A stretch of 64,000 nt of DNA from Microglena sp. YARC (Eukaryota; Chlorophyta; Chlorophyceae; Chlamydomonadales; Chlamydomonadaceae), in NCBI GenBank assembly GCA_022414725.1, contig CM039464.1:9962038-10026037 (forward strand), read 5' to 3'. Under the pieces are notes generated by a model, which had not been told where the DNA came from, searched no databases, and was given only the letters and a program-made list of their open reading frames with translations. Positions 22,012 to 34,234 of this stretch are shown piece by piece; the first letter of the stretch is position 1, and every line of letters starts with the position of its first letter. The position numbers were made by a program, and so were the translations under genes.

Positions 22012-23261
22012 TTAGTATTCTGGTATACTAACTAACGAATGTACCATTTGACATCTGCTAGGGTACCTCCGCCCGCTACCCGTCGGGTTGCAGGGGCGAC
22101 GCAGTGGAAATAGGTTGTAGGCTAAGCGTGTAGGTTTTTTGATAATCCTTTTTACTCTGTCAGTGTCTTTCTTATCAACCATTTGTTCAGCTTCCTTTAC
22201 ATTATCTACCATTTTACTCTTTAGTATTTTTCTCACATGTTTAGAACGTGATTTACCCTTTTCAATCTGTCCAGTGCTCACTTCGTCTATTACATCACCT
22301 ACTACTTGTATTTCAGATGGTCTATAAATTCTTTTTAATGCATTACCTTTTGCATCTTCTAATATGTAATTGAATCCAATTTTCTCAGATATTTTGTAAA
22401 ATTCCTTTGACCAAGAAGGTTTTTCTTTTTCAAAGGTCTTTTTAGGTAATAATATTCTTACAGTGCTATACATAGGAATATCTTTGTCAACTTCCTTTTT
22501 AACTGTTGCATTATATTTAACTTGATTTTCAAATTGAATTTTGGCATAGTCTATATCGTCATAAACCTCATTTGGCGTAGCCTTGATAGTACTATGATAT
22601 GAATTATTATATATATCAATTATCTTAGAATACCATTTAGTCCATGTTGTCGTCTTATGCTGAAGCATATATTTTTGTATCAAATTTTTGATTGTCCTTG
22701 TAGCTCTGTCAACAATACCCAATCGATTTCCGCCGAGACCATATCCCATATGATCGTCTTCCGCGACACCTGTAATAACTACTATGTCTAATGCCTGATT
22801 ATACGCTTGAAATATTTTAGAATTAAAAAAGTTATCTCCTTGTACAAATCTGATCTTATCATCTCCTTCATTTACTTGTTCAACAATAAACTTTTCATAT
22901 GCATCTAATATACGTCATTCAACTTCCCTGACATAAGCGGATACATGAATATTTTTCTGGATTGAATGTCTATAAGCATTAAAAATTGGTATAATCCATT
23001 ATTAGTTCCCTTAAAATCTGGTAATAGGATAACATCCAATTGGAAACTTCTAGGAGGTCCTGTAATCTTATATTTGTAGTTGTTGGTAGGTTTCTTATAA
23101 ATTTGTGTTAGTTCCCTATTTTTGAAATATTCTTTGATTGTTTTATGTGTAATTCTATGATCTGTATTATCACGTATAGCCTGATATAACTTGTCTTGTG
23201 ACATGATCTGAAATTCGGGATTATCTTTCAGAATTTGCGCTAAAACAGACGCATTATCCAT
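22012..23261 (-). pseudogene. Retroviral-type (DDE) integrase, frameshifted
   Basis: This enzyme would insert the viral genome. The N-terminal part (ATG at 23261) has a helical region followed by SFQLDVIL with the first catalytic Asp and DIQSRK. After one frameshift near 22,905-22,912 the frame continues through VQGDNFFNS (second Asp) and NRLGIVDRATRTIK, where the third acidic residue is Asp rather than Glu, then YNNSYHSTIKATPNE and a basic C-terminal region with a possible SH3-like fold (STVRILL..). No HHCC zinc site is evident. As written the gene cannot give a full protein. About 400 residues in total, normal for polinton-like integrases. Confidence 0.88.
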
Positions 23262-23289
23262 TATGATATTGTTATGTTATTTATTTAAG

Positions 23290-24653
23290 TTATTTTTCAA
23301 TCAGTGGTGTCTCGTGATATTTTGTGAAGCGTCTGTGCATATCGTGTGATGAGATCTTGCATGTTTCCAAATTTTTGACCATGGTATTATATTTGAATGT
23401 CAGGGTCTCACCAATGGGCATCTTGTACATGGCTTCATAATTTTCTTCGGAGAATGAGTTGAATAGATTTGCCCTCGGAGTCGATAGTTTTTGTAGGAAT
23501 GCCCTTGAGTGTAAATTTATATTTCTGCGCATCTTCGTCATATACACATTTGTTTTTCTTCCAAATAAAGTATGCATCTTTATCTGTATCAATTTCCACT
23601 TTAATATTTCCCAATTCATCTCCGAAGCCAATCTCTTTGAATTCTCCTTGATAGTTTTCGATATTTTTCTTGAACTGTTCCATCTGACACCGTTTAAAAT
23701 AGAAAGCGTCTGTTTCGATATGGATTACATCATCCGAGTCATTTGGCAAGTGTCTGATATATTCGAACAGCGATCGTTTTGAGTAACTGTAGATCATTAC
23801 TCCAATTGTAAGAAGATAATTGCATCTAAAGATCGTACTTGGGACTCCAAACCTCTTACCTCCTATGGTTTGGTGCGATGTACATTTGGCGTATTCTTTG
23901 GCCATAAATGGGCTTACAAGTGAAGTGAACTTATTTTTATCCATAACCGCTCTCCCAGTCGGTGTATTTAAGCACAATTTAATGTATGTCCTGTAACTGG
24001 GGTTATAAGTAACATCCTTCGTATCATTGAGAACATCTTGTTCTCGTTTCAGCGAAAATAGAGTATTAACAAATGTACCAAAATAATTTGAAATCGGTAC
24101 ATCTTCTGCGCTACATAATCCTATAATTACGTCGAACGATTCTAATCCGTAATGTTCCTTCAAATATTTAATTGTATATGAATCTAGAAATATGTGATCA
24201 ATCGATTTTCCAGTTTTCCAATTCAGTATATCGTCTGCCTCCTTCTGAAAAGCTGGTTTCAATGCATAATCTTTGTTAAACTTTAGATTTGTTAGTTCGT
24301 AAAATCCATGATATGCTTCTTTATAGACGGATTAGACGCTTACCCAACTAGCCATACCAATTAGAACTCTTCCATACATACATGCACTTGGATATTGACT
24401 TGTTACATCAACGCTTGCTGCACCACAAGTGTATTTTCCGGGTTTGTCGCAATGTGAGATTCCACCTCGTTTGAAATTGTCCTGAATGAAGTTATATTTC
24501 TTCTCATCTTCTTGCAATCTTAGTACAATTTCACCTTCTGGATCATCAATCATTTCTCCGTCGTCGTTTTTCTTTTGTTTCTTGACAACATTTCCATCCT
24601 TCCATTTCCTTATCCAATACAGGTCTCATGGATTTTATGAAACATGTTAGTTT
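23290..24653 (-). pseudogene. polB: Family B DNA polymerase, C-terminal (palm) part
   Basis: Palm motifs in order on the minus strand: motif A as VDVTSQYPSA (about 24,400), motif B region KLCLNTPTGRA (about 23,960), motif C as HIETDAF (about 23,715). This would replicate the viral genome, probably by protein priming as in polintons. Lesions: a frameshift near 24,600, an in-frame TAA at 24332-24334, and a frameshift near 23,470. The upstream end is cut by the LTR element at 24,659-28,921. Confidence 0.9.
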
Positions 24654-24658
24654 ACTAG

Positions 24659-24955
24659 TATCAGCATGAATAGCGGTGCTCTCGCTTGTTTTATGTCTTG
24701 GTGACTCCTTGTGTACTCCCTTAGAACTATCGGTCCTGACAGTACTATGTCAGCTTCCTGTTGACTGCGTCATCGGTTCTTCTGACACGCGCTGTCTAGC
24801 CTGTACCCTGATCAGGTTCCAGGCTACCGCCCCCTTTCCTCCACTGGTGCCCTTAATGGGTCTCCTGTGCTTGTAACTTATTCTCGTCTCCGCATTTATA
24901 GATTGGCGTGCTGCACACACAAAGTCCACTCTCCGGAGTGTTATCCAAGCTGATA
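24659..24955. repeat. Left LTR of the element in polB
   Basis: 297 bp, TATCAGC...GCTGATA. Confidence 0.93.
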
Positions 24956-27900
24956 GGTTATACGGTCCTTCATTTACTACCACTGCTTTGCGATGCAACT
25001 TCCGCGAGGACCTCCCGCCATTTTGAGAAACTCCATGACATGGATGGTCTTTCCTGGACGCGCGGGATGCGCAGTATCATTCTCAGCGATGGCTGCGACC
25101 AATCCTTCCAACGGAGGAACGGCTCCTCTTGATGATTGGCTAGACGTTTGTGCACCAGCTGCCTCTGCTAGCGGTCATGAGAGTCCTTCCGCCATCGTGG
25201 AAGTAACCCCCCCCGGTCATTCCTCCATCTTATCTTCCTTTTCCTCCCCTGCCGTCTGTCGCCTCCTCCCGTCTGTCGTAGATGATTGTGACGTGCAGAC
25301 TCAAGTCGGCGACTAGCCTGGACATCGGTGGAGATACCCCGTCTTCGTCTGCTCGCGTCCTTGACGTCGCTAACCTTTCTCCGGTGTTTGAGGCTCTGCC
25401 TGCATACCGGAGGTTGCCAAGCCGACCAAGCTCCCTGCTGATGTCTACGTCGTCTTTGCCCCCTTTGCTCTGCCCAGCCGACGGTCGGCTCCTGGCATGA
25501 GCTTGCGCTCTAGTGGCTCTGTGCTACCTTCTGGAGAAATTTTTCGATCAAACTGGCGGATCGCCGGCACTGCCGTAGGGTTCGCCAGAGGAGGACGACC
25601 TACGCGTTTGGACCTGGAGATTCTGGAGGTGGTAGGAAGCAGGGGGGTATGGTCAGCACCACTACGGGTGCTGCTCCCTCTACCCCCAACCGGGTGAGTC
25701 GAGCGATAGAGGGGGGGACTTGGATTGACTGATCATCGACGGCGGGATATTAGGACCTTTACATGCCTCGGCTCTGCTCTTCGCATCCTAGCGATAAATG
25801 TTCGAATTCTGCCCTTGCGATTTGCGATTTTCTGCCATTGGTGCGATTTTCTGCACCAGGTGTGACTTGCTGCACTGTCATTCTCGTCTCCTTTTTCCCA
25901 TACCTCAAATCTCGACTTCGACCTAACGCTTCCCCACCTTCTGTGATCCAGGTCTCGCAGCGCCGGACTTCGCCCATGCTACAGGCCGCAGTGGACGCCG
26001 TCCTGGCCCTAGTCCAGCGGCCGTGGAGGATCTTTGGCATGATATCTTGGTGGATATTTTTCTCTCTTAGGCTCCTTGTGACCCCTGGGTGCGTTCCGTG
26101 GTTCGACAGAGGTTACTACTTTGTCTTCCCGTGCCCCTGGTTCCCCCCTTAGGTGTATGCCTTAGCTACGTGAGTTTGAGTTCAAGTGTTTGAGTTCTGA
26201 TAGGGCTTAGGAATTTTTAGTTAAGCGGTATAGAGGCATGGTTGATCTCGATTAGTTGGGGCATGCATGAGTTGTTGATGATGACACTGCTCAGCATGGT
26301 GCTAGTGTGTTATCTTCGCAATCGCGTGTTCATCTAGGGAGACTAGACTCCTTCGGAGCTTTTCTTTGGGGTTGCACCTGATGTGTCGTTGTTGCGTTTG
26401 TTTGGTTGCCCTTGCTATGTAATCTTAGTATTGGGCAGTCACGCAACAAGCTAGTTAGAAAGGCATTATTTGGTAGACTGGTTGGGTATTCCCTGGTGAG
26501 TAAGGGTTATTATATTTGGGTTTCCAATGTTGCGCCAGTTAGTAGTGAGTAGTGATGTACTCTCTATCTTTAGTTCAGTTCTAAACTGTCTTCCTGGGTT
26601 CTCCCTTTAGTATGGGTCCCCGTGCCCGCTTGCATCCCTCCTGTCATCAAACGGTGATATGTTATGTGTTACCGGTAATTCCCTACGCCCTTTAACAACC
26701 CCAATTGTTGTTGGCTGGCCTGGCTGGATGTATCATTGTTGCATTCTAGACCAGGGCCTGATCTTGCTGTATTGTGTGTGAAGTTTTTAGGGCGGGGGGG
26801 AGTTGGATATCCAACTATAATCTTAGCCGAATCTCAGGGGGTCGCCAGGCCCTCCTCTGTGCCACGTTTTAGCGGTGAAGCTTTAGGATTTAGACAGCCT
26901 TCGATCATAGTGGTACCTGGATCAGGTCCATTGACTAATAGTCGCCAACCTCCGACCACCTCGGATGGCTCGCGGGTGTCGATAATTCCGACGCCTCCTG
27001 TCGTCCCTGGTGGATTACTCGGTCAAGCCCATGTGATGATGTAGCCGTTGCCGAATGGGTAAGTGATGATCTTGAACACTGGTCTAGCTTGATACTGCGT
27101 ATGGCTGGGGTGTTACAGTCAACCCAGGATTCATTGTTTTAGGTGCTGCTGGTTCTCATACGTAGGTTAACATGGCCCTATGTGTGAGTGCCTATTCCTC
27201 AGCACCTCCTAGACTGACTTATAGGGTAGTCTAGATTGGTGGAGCGTTACGACGCTTTGTTTAGGCAGCTTCCTTTCAGCTGTCTTTCTTGGTTTTGGTG
27301 GAAGGTGGTACTTAATTCAGACCACCGTTATAGCGTCTTGATGGTTTCTGACTCTTACTTCCATAGGCAGATGGTTCGTTCGGTGGAGCTCATCATAGAT
27401 TAGCTATTTCTTTTTACTCCACACTGTTTTTAGATCACCAGCCCCTCATGTGATTGGAACTTTTTGTGGAGTGTAGTAGTTGTTTCCCTTCGGATTTTAC
27501 TGTGAATTGTGGGCTGGGTAATCTTGCAGTTGTACTTGCAGATGTACCGCCGCTCACCTCTTTCTTGTTTTCCGAGTGTATTTCAAGCGCCCTTTCAGTC
27601 CATCCTTTGCAGTAAATACTTTGAAGTCCTTTTTATGCGTTTTACTATTTTTCAGGTGGACAATAGGTTTTATGTACTATGGTTGTACATCTACCCTTCT
27701 ATTGTTCATTGAACTGTGTTTCCTTTGTTGGTTACAAGTTTCTTGAAAATTTTAACTTCGCATCCTTTGGATTTTTTCAGTTGCTGCAGGTTTGGTTTGC
27801 TTTAGTTAGGCGCTTGGTTTGTCTTGCGTGCACGAGTTCTTTGCGGTGCGATACCCACCTCTTAGACTGTTTTTCGTTAGTGCCGTAGCTGGGGATTTAT

Positions 27901-28623
27901 GATAATTAACTTTCATAAATCTTCTTACTTCCATCTTTGGGTAAGAAACCAGTTCATCATGGTTTTTTCATCCCAACCTAGTCATGAATTCTATGCTAAG
28001 AATAGTTTTTAAGGTAGTGGATTTTTCCATCGACTTTTTTTTTCCATCGTAGTCTTTAGTGTCCTCTTGTCTGCGTCCTTTAGGCTTTGATTCTCTCGTG
28101 AGCTGCGCTCACACGATATTTCAATCCGTCTCTTTGGTTATCATTGATTGGCGTTAGGTTCCTATTCCCGGATCGGGTTTTCTATACCGTTGTTCCCCAA
28201 CTTTGATATACGATTTTTTCAGTCTTCTCTTTAGGTTAAGTTCTCGGTTCTTTCAGTCACCGTTGTTCCCCTTCCTTTGGTATTAGGATTGATTTCTGTT
28301 TGGCCTCCCTGTGATTTTCTGGTTTGGTGCCTACTATTCTGGATGAATAGTATTTTTGCGCTTACCATGGATGGTTACATTTCCATTTTGGTCTCAGCTC
28401 AGCTCGGTATGACCCAAGTTTTTTTGCTGCTACATTTTCGGAGTACTACAGTGGTTTTTGGTTCATCCTTTCTCATCCTTTTATTTTAGACAAGGCTTTC
28501 TTCTGGTTTCCTGTTTTTCCGCCGTTCCTTAATAATTTTTGTTTGCTACCAGTTTATGGTTCTATGTCCCCAGTGCCATAGGTGGAGTACTAGTATTGTA
28601 TGTCACCTGCGTCATAGGTGGAG
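24956..28623. other. Interior of the LTR element, no retroelement genes
   Basis: The first 80 bp and last roughly 500 bp are shared with the TRIM interior (for example gcaacttccgcgagg and tcctattcccggatcggg). The longest frame (25,763-26,152, 129 codons) has no recognisable motif. The middle is T-rich. Confidence 0.7.
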
Positions 28624-28921
28624 TATCAGCATGAATAGCGGTGCTCTCGCTTGTTTTATGTCTTGGTGACTCCTTGTGTACTCCCTTAGAACTATCGGTC
28701 CTGACAGTACTATGTCAGCTTCCTGTTGACTGCGTCATCGGTTCTTCTGACACGCGCTGTCTAGCCTGTACCCTGATCAGGTTCCAGGCTACCGCCCCCT
28801 TTCCTCCACTGGTGCCCCTTAATGGGTCTCCTGTGCTTGTAACTTATTCTCGTCTCCGCATTTATAGATTGGCGTGCTGCACACACAAAGTCCACTCTCC
28901 GGAGTGTTATCCAAGCTGATA
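28624..28921. repeat. Right LTR of the element in polB
   Basis: 298 bp. It differs from the left LTR by one extra C in gccccttaatggg. Confidence 0.93.
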
Positions 28922-28926
28922 ACTAG

Positions 28927-30822
28927 TATCGGGATTGACACAATTAATGATTTTCTCAGTTAATCCCCCAATTGTACAACTTTGATTAAGTTGACATTTT
29001 AGCTGTAATGCTTGCTTATATTCAGGACAAACTTCATATATACTTTTCAACAAATCGTCATGTAATTTTAGTACTAATAACCAGATTTCCTTCAAGATAA
29101 TGCAATCATAGAGACAATATTCCTTATATAATTCCCAATACTTTGGGTTGGTGTTCTGTAGATTCATGAAATCCCAAAACGACAAATGGCCTTCCTCCCC
29201 ACGCTTATATTTATAGAAACAGATTTCCGTGTTTGTTAATGTTTTACCATCAGCAATGAAGCTCGTCAACTTTCCATGGTCTACCTTAAAATCCTTAGAA
29301 AGTTTGGCTAATGACCCTTGTAGGAATTGATATGTATCTTTAAAAATGTGTCCAAAAACCTCCATCTGAATTATTGTTCTACCTTTGATTAATGGCGGGT
29401 TCTCGTCTAGATCTTTCTCAGTCATTTTTTCTCTAATAAAGAAGTGATCGAAACTACCACCTCCATGCGAATATGCAAAATACCGTCTGTTTTTTTATGT
29501 TTCAGTTTTTAACCACTGAATGAATTGTTCAATACAAGTTTGTTTTTCGTTGGTTTCAAAGTATAAATTTTCCCATTCAGTTTTCTTGTATGGACGATAT
29601 GTGGCACATAAGATAGTGGGTACTTGATTTAGTTTTACTAGGAATGAATTTACCGTTAACGTTTTCGTCATAGTTATCAGGTTTTACTGACAATTTACCA
29701 ATTTCGCAATAATCAGTGTCTGAATGTCTTGTTTCAATATCCCAAAATATACTACCCCTGTTAAATTTCTTATCTTTGGAGTTTAAGTCGACTACTTTAG
29801 CCTCTTTGATAATCATGTAATGAAATTTGGATAGGAAAATATTGTGATCAACCATATCAATTGATTCTGTAGAATCAGTATGAATGACTAGTCGCCTATC
29901 ACCAGTATTATAATGGTTATAAGCTAACATCATATCCTCGTAGCTAAACATTACATTTGATGGAATACCTATCTGTTTTCTAATATCACTTGCCTTCTCC
30001 TTCAATTGTAATAACTCAATGATGCATTCCGGTCCGCAATTATTTCGTTGACTCCTTCTCCTATCACATAAGATAGTAAAATAGGGAAGCTTAAATTCTC
30101 TAGTATTGTTAGATTTACCTTCTTTTTTGAGGTACGCGCCTCCTTCAATAGGTATAAGCTGATACTTCACATAGTCAAAATCAGAATTACGTAAATTTGT
30201 TTTGAAATCAACTTCTTCACCCTGGAAACTTGTAGCAAATTCTTCGTCTATGGCTTTAAAGTACTTGTACCATTTGAAAAAACTAGGGTAATTCAAGAAG
30301 TGGTTTTCGACAAACAACGCTTTAGAAGTATAAGAATAAACAATTAAATGCATTGCTTTGTAACGATTATTCTTGTATATTTCCGTAATTTCATCAAACA
30401 TCTGTTCGACTGGTACGAAACCATCTTTGTTGTACATTGGTACTCTAGGCGATCTGCGAATTTTAATTACAGGTTTTTTCTTGGTAACCTCATTGAGTGT
30501 TAGTGCGATACGTTTGAGATTTTTAGCATCCTTAGATCCCAATACTTTTTCCAAACCCTTTGCAGTTTTTATTTTTAATCACCTTCAAAAACGACTTTAC
30601 ATGTTTATTAATGTATGTGGCCTTCTTTTCATTTTCTTCAATTCGTTTCGCCTTTTTTAGCTTTTTATCCTTAACTTTTTTCTGTTGTTTTTCGAATAAT
30701 GCCTGTTTAGCTTGCATTTCATTAATTTGTTCTTCCATACGTTTCTGTTCGGCAATAAACCGTTCTTCAGAAAGTCTCTTCATCTCAGCAAGTTTAGCTA
30801 TTTCAGTTTTTAGGTTTGACAT
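28927..30822 (-). pseudogene. polB: Family B DNA polymerase, N-terminal (exonuclease) part
   Basis: Starts at ATG 30822 with a Lys/Glu-rich coiled coil of about 90 residues. A region follows containing RNNCGPECIIELL, which looks like an extra Cys-containing N-terminal domain. Proofreading motifs come next in order: Exo I FWDIETRHSD (about 29,745), Exo II HGGGSFDHFF (about 29,450) and Exo III YCLYDCIILKEIW (about 29,125). Frameshifts occur near 30,565 and 29,500, and the LTR element interrupts the frame at 28,922. The full enzyme would be about 1000 or more residues, usual for polinton polymerases. Confidence 0.9.
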
Positions 30823-30900
30823 CTTTGTATATCTTATATATATATTAATATTTCTTTAGGTGCGTTTCAAATTTTAACTCACTTTTTATTATTCTAAATC

Positions 30901-30999
30901 CTGTTTTGCTAGCTAAAGCTAGCCAAACAGAAAACAAACAGAAAACAATTGAAACTCATAAACAAGATCCTGTTTGGTTAGCTTTAGCTAGCAAAACAG
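30901..30999. repeat. 30-bp inverted repeat between viral genes
   Basis: ctgttttgctagctaaagct... (30901-30930) and its reverse complement (30970-30999) match at 29 of 30. Each arm is itself nearly palindromic (gctagctaaagctagc). It lies between the 3' end of the basic repeat gene and the polymerase start, so it may be a terminator, origin or recombination site. Confidence 0.85.
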
Positions 31000-31303
31000 T
31001 TTTATCATAATATTTATTATTATTCTCTAGTAACTTTTTTCTAAACTCTGGGTCATTTGCATATCTTTCTTTTCTTTTCCCCTTCAGTTTTTCACGATAC
31101 TCAGCGTCATTTGCATATCTTTCACGAATTGATTGCTTTTGCTTCTCTCGAAACACACTCGGGGAAGTCGACAGATCGCTAAATGCGTACGAGCGCAGCG
31201 GAATGCACGCGGAACGCACGCGGGGTACGCGATTAGTCATAGCTAGTTAATGACTAATAACTTCTAAGCCCTATACCCGCGTCGCCTGTAGCTCGGAATC
31301 CTG

Positions 31304-31520
31304 AGACATTTCGCCTACATTTAGCCAAGGCGGATTGTCGTCGAAATGTCTCAGACTTCTGAGACATTTTGCCTACATTTCGCCAAGGCGGATTATCGTC
31401 GAAAAGTCTCAGACTTCTGATACTTTTCGCCTGCACCTCGCCACGCACGGCGGCTTGTGCACGTAAATGAGGCGAAAAGTACGTTATTTTGAGACATTTC
31501 GCCTGTACTTCGCCTGCAGG
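31304..31520. repeat. Sub-terminal repeats of the CACTA-like element
   Basis: Three units of gagacatttcgcctacattt/gccaaggcggattgtcgtcg type. Related motifs lie near 34,528 and 35,030-35,100. Confidence 0.8.
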
Positions 31521-31989
31521 GCGGTTTGGGCACGGTGGTCGGAGAGGTCGCATTTCAGGAATATTTTTCAGGAGCATTTCTCAATTACACCAGGATTCGA
31601 GAAGATAGATTACATACATAATAAACTATGCATCCATTAACCTATTGATCTACCTATTTATCTATGTAAGCATCCTTACACATGTACATCCACTACAGCC
31701 CATATATTCCCTATATATCCATTAACCATAGATAGACAGCGAGCAAAAGACGACGAGCAGCCAAATTGCTGGCTGGAACCATGTAGCTAATTAAGTTCAA
31801 GTACAAGCATATACGCAGCCTGCAGGCAGCTATCTATTTGTCTACTTATGAAAACATAGGCCTATATATCCACCAAGAAGAAACGTCCAATCAAAGCTAT
31901 ACATCTATATATCTTCACTGATTATATTTTATATTTCCATCTTCAGCATGTGTAGTTCCTTCGTGGCAACAATCTTCATTGCAGTTGTA

Positions 31990-32690
31990 GCATTTCCATC
32001 CATCATTTTGCCCTGTAAGACATGCAGAGCAGGGCATGCGTTAGAGAGCAACCAAGGGCAGGGTGAATGGCAAGGGGCAGGACGGTGCGGTGATGAGCAG
32101 AGCATGGCATGTGTTACATAGCAACCAATGGCAGGGAGCATGGCAAGGGGCAGGCATGTGCTAAACAGAGCAGAGCAGGCATTATAGAGCAATGAATGGC
32201 AGGGAGCACGGTAAGGGGCAGGGATGCGATAAGCAGATCAGGGCATGTGTTAGAGAGCAAAGCAGGGAAGGGAGCAAAGTACGCCTGGAAAGTGATGATC
32301 AGAGAAGGGCATGCGTTCAAGAGGAAGGAAGGGAAGGGAGCAAAGCAAGGGGCAGGACCTCAGTGATGAGCATAGTAATGCATGCATTTGAGAACCAAGA
32401 GCATGGATAATGGCAATTGCCAGTATCCCTGCCCCTCTTTGCTCTCTATCGCCTGCCATGCTCGGCTCATCAGGGCAGGGATAATGGCAAAGGGCTAGAT
32501 GACAGTGATGAGCAGAGCAGGGCAGGCGTTAGAGAGCAAAGAAGGGCAGAGAGCACGGATAGGGGTAGGATGGTGATTAGCTGGGCATGGCCTGCGTTAC
32601 AGAGCAATGAAGGGCAGGGAGGATGGCAAGGGGCAGGACAGTGACGTGCAGAGCAGGGTATGCGTTAGAGATCAATGAAGGGCAGTACGT
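31990..32690. repeat. Minisatellite (gagcagggcatgcgttagagagcaa)
   Basis: About eleven irregular units of 50-70 bp inside the CACTA-like element. No gene. Confidence 0.85.
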
Positions 32691-32779
32691 AGACAGAGGC
32701 ATAGTACAGATGCAGTTACAGAGACGATGGCAGAGACAGTGACACAAACATAGACAGATGCACGTGGGCACCACCTAGG

Positions 32780-33380
32780 CATGAATCAAGACATAATTTG
32801 CTATGCCACACAATTGTTGCGAAACCGCACATACAAGCAAGGTTCACTTATCACTTACGTTGTTGTCCAAAAGCCTCATGTGACAGTGGAACATCAGAAC
32901 TGGGAGGGAAGACAGAGCAATGGTCCCTGCAAATACAGAATGCAGGCATAATTAAATTAAGTAGCACCCTTTACTTCTTATTTGATGATAGTTTAAAGCC
33001 CCCTTGTCTTGTGTCAACAATGGCCAAGCGCTCAAGCAGACTGACAAGCAAGTATTCATGCGTGCAACAGATAGGCATGCAAGCAACCAAGCCACTTTCC
33101 CATGGGCTGAACACTCTATGCCTAGCACCTCCAAGCTGCAGTCACCATCCAGATAGTCAGCCAATCAGTCACCAGGGAGGAAGACAGAAAGGCAGGCATA
33201 CAGACATGAATGCACAAAAGGAGGCATGCAAGCAGGTGGACACTATTTAGGCATGTGATCAAGTCAGAATTCCCTAGGCCAAATTGTTGTGAAACCCAAC
33301 CTACAAGCAACCTTCAGACCGCTACCAGACAGAGCATGGGTCCCTGCAAAAATGAAGGGCGGGCATAGTTACATTTATTG
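32780..33380. repeat. Tandem duplication of about 415 bp
   Basis: 32,778-32,945 resembles 33,248-33,370 (taggcatga, caattgttgcgaaac, ggtccctgcaaa). On the minus strand each copy has an acceptor-like ttgcag before GGACC, suggesting a duplicated exon. Confidence 0.6.
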
Positions 33381-33479
33381 ACACCCTTTGTGTTGTTTTT
33401 GCGCATTGGTAGGGAGATCCCCCTGGAAGTCCAACCTGCCCTAAGCTTAGGTACTTGAACCTCAGGTCCTACCCCAGCC

Positions 33480-34234
33480 TTGCATTGTCCACACTTGCCT
33501 GAGTTTACCATGCAGAATGGATCTGGAAGACCGAGGCATAAAGACAAGGTTGGACTGTCACCCAACACCCAGCAAAGCAAGGAGAAACAGTATCCACCAC
33601 AACACAAGAGGCAACATGCCAAGACTGCCACAACCACTAAGAGTGAACCCAATGTGAAGATGCATGCCATAGACATGGGTCTAGTGCGTCAGCCAAATAG
33701 ACACAGTGCTGCCACCATCTATCATGCAGGGTCTCAAGGGATAATTGCCACGCATGATCTCCTGATACAATGCTCAAGGGCACCATGCAGCCAGGGCAGT
33801 GCATGATCCAACTAGAGTGTAAGGCCCCGTGTCCTTAAAAGCTCTACTCAGGCCCAGGAGAGAACAGGTGGAAGTATGACTCACATAAGAGTTGGGAGCA
33901 AGTTGTCCCAGCATCCTACTTTGCACAGTGCCAACTAATCATGCTGCCATCCCAAGCTGAAGTCATGCTCCTGGTACAGCAGACTCCACATACCACCATA
34001 TTTGACCGTGTACAGAGCAACGTCGAGTGGACTGCCGAGATGCTGCAATTTATGCAGCTTATTCATGCAGTGGCAGTACAGCAGCGCCGACCGGGCTTCC
34101 TGGTTAAGGAGTTGACGACGCAAGGGCCGCTGGCTGCAAGATACCATGCCTCCAGCACTGACAACCTACACAGGTCTAGCATAGACGGATCGGTTGCGAG
34201 AATTAGCGGCACCGATGTAAGGGAATTTGTGTAG
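33480..34234 (+). other. Possible gene fragments inside the CACTA-like element
   Basis: Plus-strand frames of 108 codons (33,480-33,806, contains GSGRPRHKDK) and 97 codons (33,941-34,234) are longer than expected by chance in GC-balanced sequence. Overlapping minus-strand frames exist, so the strand is uncertain. No family recognised; could be remnants of a transposase or captured host exons. Confidence 0.3.

Larger units (their letters stand above)
24659..28921. mobile_element. Non-autonomous LTR element (LARD-like) inside polB
   Basis: LTRs at 24659-24955 (297 bp) and 28624-28921 (298 bp) differ by about one base. The target duplication is ACTAG (24654-24658, 28922-28926). Termini are TATCAGC...GCTGATA. 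The 3.67-kb interior has no gag or reverse-transcriptase frame that I can recognise, only short open frames. Its ends match the TRIM at 6930-7960. Near-identical LTRs indicate recent insertion, mobilised in trans by an unseen autonomous relative. Confidence 0.93.

Noticed and set aside
22900..22915. Programmed frameshift in the integrase
   Set aside because: No slippery heptamer or downstream structure seen, and other genes also carry frameshifts; a lesion or sequencing error is more likely.
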